From Bacteroidota bacterium (GTDB lineage: Bacteria; Bacteroidota; Bacteroidia; Chitinophagales; BACL12): a stretch of 57,025 bases of DNA. Where the stretch lies: NCBI GenBank assembly GCA_016124275.1, contig WGOA01000004.1, positions 1-57,025 of the forward strand. Reading direction: 5' to 3'. Shown here in pieces: positions 50,586-57,025 of this stretch. The notes under the pieces were generated by a model. That model had not been told where the DNA came from. It ran no database searches and saw only the letters and a list, made by a program, of their open reading frames with translations. Every line of letters starts with the position of its first letter. The stretch's first letter is position 1. The position numbers were made by a program, and so were the translations under genes.

Positions 50586-51558
50586 GCTTACCCATTGCCC
50601 GGGCACCCTTAAAGCAGGCTACGCTACCTACAGCAGCACGGCGCTAAGGCGGGTCTTCAATGGACGCTTGGTCAGCCATATCCTACCTTATGATTGCCCG
50701 GCAAGCAATGCCAAAACGGATGCAATCTATACCCGAAACCGCAGACGCCTCTCTATTTCAGGCGTGCAAGAGAAGTTCTCGGTGGTATTGGACAAAAACA
50801 AATTGCGACTGACTGAGGAAGGCGAACGCGGCACTTACATCCTCAAGCCCATTCCGGGTGCAGGGATCCGATCCGATCAGATGCCCGCCAATGAGCACCT
50901 CAGTATGCAGCTAGCCCGGCAACTTTTCGGAATAGAAACCGCCGAAAACGCGCTGATCTTCTTTCAAAATGGTGCACCTGCTTACCTTACCAAGCGATTC
51001 GATGTACAGGACGACGGCAGCAAGTGGGCACAGGAGGATTTTGCCACCTTGGCCGGTCGCACACCGCAGACCCACGGAAAAGACTTTAAGTATCTGGGAA
51101 ATTATCTGGACCTGTTCCGGCTCATGCAAATCCATGTACCCGCCTATGCGGTAGAGGCACCCAAACTCTTCAGACTCATCCTTTTCAACTATTTAATTTC
51201 AAATGGCGATGCCCATCTCAAGAATTTCTCGCTCCTAGAGACCCCCATGGGAGACTTCAAATTGAGCCCGGCATACGACTTGCTTAATAGCAGCATTCAC
51301 ATTCAAGATAGCCCGTTTGCCCTGAGTGAAGGACTGCTTCCCAAATCGGAAGACAAAGGAAAAGTGGCTCAGCGTTTCCGAGTTTTGGGCGAAAGGGCAG
51401 GGATCGCTAAGCAGCAATTGGATGGAATCTTCGAAGACCTGATTTCAAAAGAGGAGGAGGTTGTTGCGTTGATAGATGTCTCGTACCTAAATGCAAAAAC
51501 AAAACGGAATTACCGGCAAGCTTATCAGCGACGGTTGAATAAACTGCTGAGAGCGTGA
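50578..51558 (+). CDS. hipT: HipT-type serine/threonine kinase toxin (short HipA)
   Basis: 326 residues, the size of HipT rather than full HipA (about 440). It begins at the kinase core without the N-terminal subdomain. The Gly-rich loop with the autophosphorylation Ser pair is 'LSISGVQEKFS' (Ser59, Ser61); ATP-site Lys in 'YILKPIP'; catalytic 'NYLISNGDAHLKNF' (Asp211) and metal-binding Asp234 in 'LSPAYDLLNS'. All kinase residues are present, so it looks active. Known relatives phosphorylate aminoacyl-tRNA synthetases (GltX by HipA, TrpS by HipT) and arrest translation; the target here is unknown. No terminator is visible before the convergent gene at 51651. Confidence 0.9.
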   Translation: MLELTHCPGTLKAGYATYSSTALRRVFNGRLVSHILPYDCPASNAKTDAIYTRNRRRLSISGVQEKFSVVLDKNKLRLTEEGERGTYILKPIPGAGIRSDQMPANEHLSMQLARQLFGIETAENALIFFQNGAPAYLTKRFDVQDDGSKWAQEDFATLAGRTPQTHGKDFKYLGNYLDLFRLMQIHVPAYAVEAPKLFRLILFNYLISNGDAHLKNFSLLETPMGDFKLSPAYDLLNSSIHIQDSPFALSEGLLPKSEDKGKVAQRFRVLGERAGIAKQQLDGIFEDLISKEEEVVALIDVSYLNAKTKRNYRQAYQRRLNKLLRA

Positions 51559-51650
51559 GGGGAAATTGAATACAACTCTACCTGAATCTGGTGGTTCCAG
51601 ATTGGGTCTATGCCTTGTTGCAGCGAAGAATCCCTTCGCTAATTCCCCAC

Positions 51651-53120
51651 TCACGGAACCCAAACCTTTCGGATCATCCTACCTTCAGGATTTTGGTAGA
51701 TGACGAAGTAAGCGCCAGATGACCAACCTGTGGTTGGTATCAGTTGCTGCATTTCTGTGAATGTGGTTTCTACCAGTTTGCGACCTTCAGCATTCATAAT
51801 CACCAGACGAGCATCATCGTTCAATAAGGATGTTTCAGTCAAGGTGATGCTTATGTTGCCCCCACTATACCAAGCCTTAAATGCGTCTAAGTCTTCAATA
51901 GGGAGTCCCTCAATTCCGCTGACTAGCCATGGATAGCAACTCGCTGAGTCGCAAGTGCCATCTTCATTCAAGGCCAGGAGCCAGGCATCATCACTGAAAC
52001 TTGTGTCAACAATGCCGCCATGCCCCGAAACAAACAATTGACCGCCATCAAGTTCAGCACGTATCATTATCTGAACTTTGCCATCTGCCTGAATACCAGA
52101 GGGGGTGTACCAGTAAAGGGCTTCTGCAAGTAGGTTGAACCGGTTTATCCGCAAAACAAACGCGTTATCGTAGTTGTCAAAACGATCCACGTCTGCACCA
52201 TGGCCTGTTAAAATATACTTATCATCGGAAGTCTGTACCAGTGCTCTACCTAACCCTCGGTCACCGGTCGAATACAACTTGGAGGATTTCACATTAAAAC
52301 CACGATCTAACTTAATTATAGCCGCATTAGCAATGCCAATGTCAGATTGGTAGCCAGCTAACAAGATTTCAGATGAATCAATTGATATTTCCATATCCGA
52401 AACCAGCATATTCTCGATTTCGTCAATCCGCATATAAGTTAGTAAATTCCCAACAGTATCAAACTTGAAGACATGATTGACTCGTGTCGAAACTAAGGAT
52501 GTTTCATTGACAACAACATATAATGTGTCTCTAACATTCAAACATCGTGTAGATGACGTCCAAACCGAATCTAACAATACCTGTGACCATTTGTACTCCC
52601 CATCAAGACTTATAAAATAAAGCAGACCCTTATTTCTTCCTTCAGTCCAATAGTATTGTTGTCCTGCCAGTAATACTCCGCTGGTCGATTTACAAGCATC
52701 CCACAAACTTATACTGTAGGGAATATGGGGATAAACAACATACTTGAGCGTATGCCCCATACTATCTACCAAGTGCGTAAAAAAACTACTCACCCCTCCA
52801 GCATATGGCCCAATGCGGCCGCAAATCAACCACTCGTTGGCATCCATCCTCAATATCCGATAGGACTGTGCAATAGAATCCATCTTGTAGTAAGGAACAG
52901 AACGCAACAAGTCCCCATTATTCCGATCTATGAACCCAACGATATAGCCCCCGGTATCTGCATTCAGGTGCCTTGAGACAACCAATACAAAATTCTCCTA
53001 TGGATGCAAACCTGTAAATGCATCAGAAGAATAATGACCCATGTCATACAACCTGTTAAAGGTCTGGCTCTGTGCAGGACATAGAGTCAAAATATATAGT
53101 ATAATTAGCAAAAATCTCAT
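51651..53120 (-). pseudogene. Secreted beta-propeller protein with type IX sorting domain, interrupted by in-frame TAG
   Basis: ATG 53120 begins a good signal peptide (MRFLLIILYILTLCPAQSQ) and runs 40 codons to TAG 53000-52998; the same frame then continues without interruption for 448 codons (ENFVLVVSRHLNADTGGYIV...) to the stop at 51651. The mature part repeats 'DDKYILTGHGADVD'-like propeller strands and ends in a sorting domain ('LLNDDARLVIMNAEGRKLVE', 'GWSSGAYFVIYQNPEGRMIR'). CAG to TAG (Gln to stop) would explain the lesion. A TTG at 52985 could restart translation but would yield a protein without a signal peptide. The stretch is clearly more A+T-rich than its surroundings, suggesting transfer. 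Confidence 0.75.
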
Positions 53121-53130
53121 GACTAACATT

Positions 53131-53637
53131 CTATCTGGCGATTAATACCCGGAGTTTTTCTATCGCACCATCCTCTAGGTCTAAACTCAAAAGATACATT
53201 CCCGATGGATAAGCCAAATTCAACAAGACCTGATTGTGGTTTGGCTTCCAGGTTTGGATAATCTTGCCCATCAAATCGTAGAGCACAATTCTCTCCATGT
53301 TCTCAGATGCAAAAAAAGTGATTTGACCAGTTGTCGGGTTCGGATAAATTCTAACTCGTGGACTTTGTTCTAACTGGATGTTGATACGTGGCTGAGGTGC
53401 TGGGCTAGAGTCCGGTATCCTGTGAAATCGCTTGCCCAAGTTATGTGCCTGAATAGCCTGTGCTGCATAGGCCACACCATAGGGAGTTTGCGCTACTTCT
53501 TCTACTTTGTTGCGTTGGGTGGCTGTCATTTCCTGAAGTGTCTTTCCAGCCGCATAGGTAGTGTAAACAGCACCGTATAGCTCGGAGTACTGCGTATTTT
53601 CTGCCTCGTCATAGGGATGACCTTGTTGAGCATGCAT
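53131..53637 (-). CDS. Type IX sorting-domain protein, probable C-terminal remnant
   Basis: 168 residues from ATG 53637, without a signal peptide. The first 70 residues ('NTQYSELYGAVYTTYAAGKT', 'NKVEEVAQTPYGVAYAAQAI') look like the helical end of a larger protein, and the last 80 are a sorting domain ('VRIYPNPTTGQITFFASENM', 'YPSGMYLLSLDLEDGAIEKL'). Six codons before the ATG the same frame has TGA, preceded by more codons without other stops close by (D-T-T-D-T), so a longer ancestral gene is possible. Without a signal peptide it cannot use the type IX route. It is 10 bases upstream of the interrupted propeller gene in the same operon and shares its A+T richness. Confidence 0.6.
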   Translation of the reverse strand: MHAQQGHPYDEAENTQYSELYGAVYTTYAAGKTLQEMTATQRNKVEEVAQTPYGVAYAAQAIQAHNLGKRFHRIPDSSPAPQPRINIQLEQSPRVRIYPNPTTGQITFFASENMERIVLYDLMGKIIQTWKPNHNQVLLNLAYPSGMYLLSLDLEDGAIEKLRVLIAR

Positions 53638-53730
53638 CCAAAGTGGGGAATGAGTTCAGGTGTCGGTGGTATCATTTAAATTTAACCCAAAACTCCAAAA
53701 AACCAAAAGAATCGCATAAATCCTGACACT

Positions 53731-55716
53731 TCAATGTTCAACACCCGGCAACACCGCAAAAGTTACCTCGCCGCTGCGGTGCAAATCCACCAAAAAACTC
53801 TGCGCGGGTGCAAAGTCCAGCGTTAACGTGACTTGTTTGCCAAATGCTTGTAGCGTAACATTTGCTTTCCGGGAAAGGGCCTCTGCTGCCTGACCCAACT
53901 CCATAGGATACACAATGGTATGGGCGTCTGGGTGAGGGATGAATGCGCGCAGGCGGTCGTCGAGTTCGCGGGCCCAGAACAGATCTACCCCCCGCACTAA
54001 CGGCGCGGGCAACTTCAAGGCCTCCAGATCCCGCACTACCGATGGCCGCGCCAGCAGCCGCGCTAAATCCAACCCATAGTCCCTCGGCGGTGGGGCGGGT
54101 ACCTGAGAGGTGTGAACTTCGGGCTGCTGGGCGAAGCGCAAAAACGCAGCATACGACGGATTCTCCGGCTCCTGCAACAACGCAATCTGCAAGCCTTGCG
54201 CCGCAAGCCGGTCCAACACCACGAGCGACGCCGCATCCAGGTAAGCTGCGTCCACCACCAGCGCGTGGAACACCTGATCGCCGATCAGCAGACGGCCTTG
54301 CTCCACCCGCGCCTGCTCCAGGAACGGGCGGGACACCCACAGCGGCTGATGCCCGGCCAGCGCCGCTGCGGGTTGAACATACCGCATTTCGAACTGAGCC
54401 CAGGAACCCGGGTGACTGGCCAGCGGCTCCGGGTACTCGCCGGCCCGCCAGGCGTCTTCGGTCGGCAGGTAAACCGCCACGTGTGAGGCGGCCCTTCCCT
54501 CTTTAAGGGCTTCGCTAACCCGCTGCAGGTACCTGTTAAACGAAACCAACGAAGGCCCCAACCGCCCATCCGGACCCACGTGTACGGACGCAAAAAATCG
54601 CTGCGAATCCGGCGGTGTGTTGAAGGGCATTCCATGCCAAACCATCTGGTTGACGCCATGGGCGAACAGCGCATCGGCCAGCAACTTCAGGTCGCGCACA
54701 TCCTCGCCGCCCTGTGCCGGGCCGGGGCCGGGCCAGCGGTTCCAACCGTACAGACAGGTAAACGCCTCTGCGCTCACTTCCGCTTTTCCACTCAGCGCGG
54801 CCGCAGACGCCGGAATTCTGCTGTACGAAGGCGGGTAAAGCAAGGCCTCTGACTCGGGCACGTCCACCGCGGCATAGGCCTGCAGCAAATCCACGGGCGC
54901 ACCAGCCACCTGGGCACGCACAAAACTGTTGTGCTCAGCAGCCTTTCGGGCGAAGGGCTTATAGAACCCCTGCAACGCCAGTTCCGCCACCAGGCTGCGG
55001 TAGTCGTAAAGCACGCCCTCCGAGCCGGGGCGGTACAGCGAGTCCATCCAGGGGTTGACATCGTAGCCGAATCGCGCGCTGAACAGGCTGTCGAGCCCGG
55101 CCGTCCACAGCCGCGCCGAGGGCACCTCCCACGAATCGCAGAACCAGCCGGTCTTGCGTCCTTGGTTCCGGGCCTGCTCCAGCGCGGGTTGCAGACCGCC
55201 GAGCATGTGCTCCGCATAGCGACCAAAAGCCCCTTCGTCCAGGTGATTGAGCACACGACCCCGCACGGGATGCTCCCAACTCAAGCGCAAAAACTGGGCC
55301 GTAGCCGTGTCGCCGTAAGTTCGCGATGCGTCGCGCGAAGGCACAAAACTTCCCCCGAAAGGCCAAAGCGTGCCAAAAGTTAGGTCCATGTGCAGCCCCA
55401 AACTGTCGGCGCAATGCTGCGCATAGGCCACCGATGCCGCCCATTCCGGCCCCAGGTATGCATGCCTCGGAGCGTCTGTTTTGCCGGCATAGGGGTACAC
55501 AAACGCCAGCTCCACACCGCCAAATCCGTTGGCCTGCAACCAGCGCAATTGCGCGCGGATGTCCGCATTTTGCACCGTGTCGGCGAACCACCACCAGCGC
55601 GTCAGCGGGCGGCTGTCCGGGTAATGCAAGGTCGAAGGGGACTGTGCTGCCGTGGCGAGCGCACAGCCCATCCACACACCGAAAATCCACACACGTGATA
55701 AAAAATGACGCTTCAT
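53731..55716 (-). CDS. GH106-like glycoside hydrolase (alpha-L-rhamnosidase type)
   Basis: 661 residues with signal peptide (MKRHFLSRVWIFGVWMGCALATAA). 'SRPLTRWWWFADTVQNADIR', 'AQLRWLQANGFGGVELAFVY', 'HMDLTFGTLWPFGG', 'KTGWFCDSWEV', 'VNQMVWHGMPFNTP' follow the opening and core of GH106/GH2-clan rhamnosidase-like enzymes. The chain is shorter than typical GH106 (about 900-1100), lacking the usual C-terminal beta domains, and the last 80 residues form a small beta domain instead. Probable role: release of terminal deoxyhexose or uronic sugar from polysaccharide in the periplasm. Divergent, 35 bases apart, from the GH43-like gene, so both are probably co-induced. A GGGCGAAGGG copy (54948-54957) encodes part of 'PFARKAAEH'. 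Confidence 0.75.
   Translation of the reverse strand: MKRHFLSRVWIFGVWMGCALATAAQSPSTLHYPDSRPLTRWWWFADTVQNADIRAQLRWLQANGFGGVELAFVYPYAGKTDAPRHAYLGPEWAASVAYAQHCADSLGLHMDLTFGTLWPFGGSFVPSRDASRTYGDTATAQFLRLSWEHPVRGRVLNHLDEGAFGRYAEHMLGGLQPALEQARNQGRKTGWFCDSWEVPSARLWTAGLDSLFSARFGYDVNPWMDSLYRPGSEGVLYDYRSLVAELALQGFYKPFARKAAEHNSFVRAQVAGAPVDLLQAYAAVDVPESEALLYPPSYSRIPASAAALSGKAEVSAEAFTCLYGWNRWPGPGPAQGGEDVRDLKLLADALFAHGVNQMVWHGMPFNTPPDSQRFFASVHVGPDGRLGPSLVSFNRYLQRVSEALKEGRAASHVAVYLPTEDAWRAGEYPEPLASHPGSWAQFEMRYVQPAAALAGHQPLWVSRPFLEQARVEQGRLLIGDQVFHALVVDAAYLDAASLVVLDRLAAQGLQIALLQEPENPSYAAFLRFAQQPEVHTSQVPAPPPRDYGLDLARLLARPSVVRDLEALKLPAPLVRGVDLFWARELDDRLRAFIPHPDAHTIVYPMELGQAAEALSRKANVTLQAFGKQVTLTLDFAPAQSFLVDLHRSGEVTFAVLPGVEH
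54948..54957 (+). repeat. Dispersed GGGCGAAGGG motif in the GH106-like gene
   Basis: The 20 bases 54943-54962 are identical to 56916-56935 in the divergent GH43-like gene, though the two are read in different frames and strands (here PFARKA on the minus strand, there LSGEGL on the plus strand). Confidence 0.75.
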
Positions 55717-55751
55717 GGCCGGAAAATTACGGGCATCCGTTGTTTTGCGGC

Positions 55752-57025
55752 ATGAACCTGTTTCTCGCGATGAAAACTTGGGGTTTGTTGGGGTTGATAA
55801 GGCTGGTTGCCGTGGCCTTGGGCTTTAGCGCCAACGGGCTAGCCGCCCAAAATCCGCTTACGCCGGAGGGCCGGTTTCTGGCTGACCCGGCTGTGCGCAT
55901 GGCGGCTGATGGTACGCTGTACGCCATCGGTTCGGTTGATGTGGACCCGAACGGCTATTGTTCTACCCGTTACGCGGTGCTGGCTTCGCGCGACCATGGC
56001 CTGACCTGGAGCTGGCATCCGGATGTGTTTTCTTCGGTGGGCGAAGGGGATGCTGGCCTGAGCGGCAGCGCGGGCGCGCCCCCGGATGGCGTGCCTTACA
56101 ACGACCGCGTTTTGTTTGCCCCCGACTGGTTGCCCGGACCTGACGGATGGACCTTGTACTACTGCCAACCGGATCGCGTAAACGCGGAAGGTGTGGCGTC
56201 AGCGACCGGACCGTTGGGGCCCTTCAGCGGCGGGCAACCCTTGTCCACGCTCGGCTACCCTGAAATTGATCCCGCCGTGTTCCGCGACGATGACGGATCC
56301 GTGTACTACCTCTGGGGCCAGTTCAGCGTTAAAATGGCGCGATTGCAACCCGATGGTCGCTCGCTGGACAGCAATACGCTGGTCACGGACCTGCTCACCG
56401 AACGCGAGCACGGTTTTCACGAAGGCGTTTCCATGGCCAAACGCAACGGGCTGTATTACCTCGTTTACGCCTATATGGGCCGCGCAGACCGGCCCACGGG
56501 CCTGGCCTGGGCCTGGAGCAAGCAGCCGTTCGGCCCCTACGCTTTTGGCGGCGTGCTCATCGACAACGACGGCTGCGATCCCGGCACCTGGAACAACCAC
56601 GGTTGCATTGCGCCGCTGGACGCTTCACTCGACCAAACAGGCGAGCGCTGGGCCGTCTTCTACCATCGCTCCACGCAAAACTCGGCCAACATGCGCAAGG
56701 CCTGTGCGGAGCCGATAACCTTTGATGCAGAAGGCCGCATCGCCGAAGTGCCCATGACCTCTCAGGGGCTCGGGCCGCCACTTTCCGCAAATCGCCGCAT
56801 TGATGCCCGCCTGGCCTGCCTGCTGCAAGGCGACGGGCGCATCGGGCCGCTGCCGGCGGCTGGGCAGGATGCCCCATCGGATCAGCTTCAGCCCCAAGGC
56901 ACCTCATCCCTTTCTCTTTCGGGCGAAGGGCTTATCGGCATGGGGCACCGCGACCGCGCTGCTTTCAAGTACATCGCTTTTGGCAACGACGTGGACTCTG
57001 TGCGGCTGCGGGTGCTTTCGCCGGA
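55752..57025 (+). CDS. GH43-like glycoside hydrolase, 3' end cut by window edge
   Basis: Open from ATG 55752 (or ATG 55770) to the last base, at least 424 codons without a stop. Signal peptide 'TWGLLGLIRLVAVALGFSAN'-type followed by a five-bladed propeller: 'FLADPAVRMAADGTLYAIGS' (catalytic-base Asp), 'GYPEIDPAVFRDDDGSVYYL' (pKa-modulating Asp), 'HEGVSMAKRNGLYYLVYAYM' (general-acid Glu). These are the three carboxylates of GH43. Substrate class by family: arabinan, xylan or galactan side chains. Two GGGCGAAGGG copies occur (56039-56048, encoding VGEGD, and 56921-56930, encoding SGEGL in the linker after the catalytic domain). The end of the protein, probably a carbohydrate-binding domain, is outside the window. 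Confidence 0.82.
   Translation, partial: MNLFLAMKTWGLLGLIRLVAVALGFSANGLAAQNPLTPEGRFLADPAVRMAADGTLYAIGSVDVDPNGYCSTRYAVLASRDHGLTWSWHPDVFSSVGEGDAGLSGSAGAPPDGVPYNDRVLFAPDWLPGPDGWTLYYCQPDRVNAEGVASATGPLGPFSGGQPLSTLGYPEIDPAVFRDDDGSVYYLWGQFSVKMARLQPDGRSLDSNTLVTDLLTEREHGFHEGVSMAKRNGLYYLVYAYMGRADRPTGLAWAWSKQPFGPYAFGGVLIDNDGCDPGTWNNHGCIAPLDASLDQTGERWAVFYHRSTQNSANMRKACAEPITFDAEGRIAEVPMTSQGLGPPLSANRRIDARLACLLQGDGRIGPLPAAGQDAPSDQLQPQGTSSLSLSGEGLIGMGHRDRAAFKYIAFGNDVDSVRLRVLSP
56921..56930 (+). repeat. Dispersed GGGCGAAGGG motif in the GH43-like gene linker
   Basis: Within CTTTCGGGCGAAGGGCTTAT, identical over 20 bases to the copy at 54943-54962. It encodes LSGEGL in a low-complexity linker. Confidence 0.75.

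Noticed and set aside
1..57025. tRNA, rRNA, insertion sequences and phage genes
   Set aside because: No cloverleaf, rRNA segment, transposase or integrase motif was recognised in either strand, though a covariance-model search could not be run.

Overview
The window comes from a G+C-rich member of the Bacteroidota. Evidence: two outer-membrane proteins of type IX secretion/gliding families (PorV/PorQ-like at 14493-15635, PorP/SprF-like at 39426-40445); at least four proteins with type IX C-terminal sorting domains, one carrying a SprB repeat; Bacteroidota-type promoters (TAnnTTTG); and family content such as GH97, DUF3109, DUF3667, DUF4919 and NDH-2. A marine or environmental Saprospiria/Chitinophagia-like lineage is my inference. 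I see no rRNA, tRNA, CRISPR array, transposase or phage gene.

Layout. 1-5.6 kb: end of a GH97 glycosidase, small heat-shock protein, M1 aminopeptidase, orphan biotin carrier protein, saccharopine-dehydrogenase-like protein. 5.6-15.6 kb: large secreted proteins (CotH/lamin-tail protein; 1248-residue beta-helix/FG-GAP/SprB adhesin), a beta-propeller lipoprotein and the PorV/PorQ-like protein. 15.8-18 kb: O-methyltransferase and a LysM glucosaminidase. 18-25.9 kb: minus-strand block with two different PEP carboxylases flanking an acid phosphatase and a translationally coupled AlbA_2/Schlafen-like + nuclease-like pair; the second PEP carboxylase has one in-frame TGA and the nuclease-like gene is frameshifted. 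26-33.7 kb: housekeeping (MATE pump, DUF2975/HTH pair, hpt, DUF4919, PQQ-type sugar dehydrogenase, adk, obgE, EamA transporter). 33.7-37.7 kb: probable sulfur/anion-uptake module (Rrf2 regulator, 17-bp palindrome, SLC13 permease, porin). 37.8-49.4 kb: ridA, GNAT/FemAB-like protein, PorP, NDH-2, DUF3109, TraB/GumN, macrodomain, DUF3667, nadB, and a TrkH/KtrA-type potassium system. 49.4-53.7 kb: A+T-richer accessory stretch with a tripartite HipBST-type toxin-antitoxin operon and two degenerate type IX secreted genes. 53.7-57 kb: divergent GH106-like and GH43-like glycosidases.

Most striking signals: (1) a decamer, GGGCGAAGGG, present 15 times on both strands in coding and non-coding positions where about 0.2 are expected, often extended to TTCGGGCGAAGGGC; (2) a HipB-HipS-HipT operon preceded by three related operator-like boxes; (3) Bacteroidota -7 boxes placed 4-5 nt before start codons of many genes, implying leaderless transcripts; (4) genes each broken by a single lesion (TGA in PEP carboxylase 2, TAG in a secreted beta-propeller, a frameshift in the nuclease-like gene).

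Starts were moved inward from the longest open frame wherever a signal peptide, family N-terminus or promoter box supported it; these choices are stated per gene.
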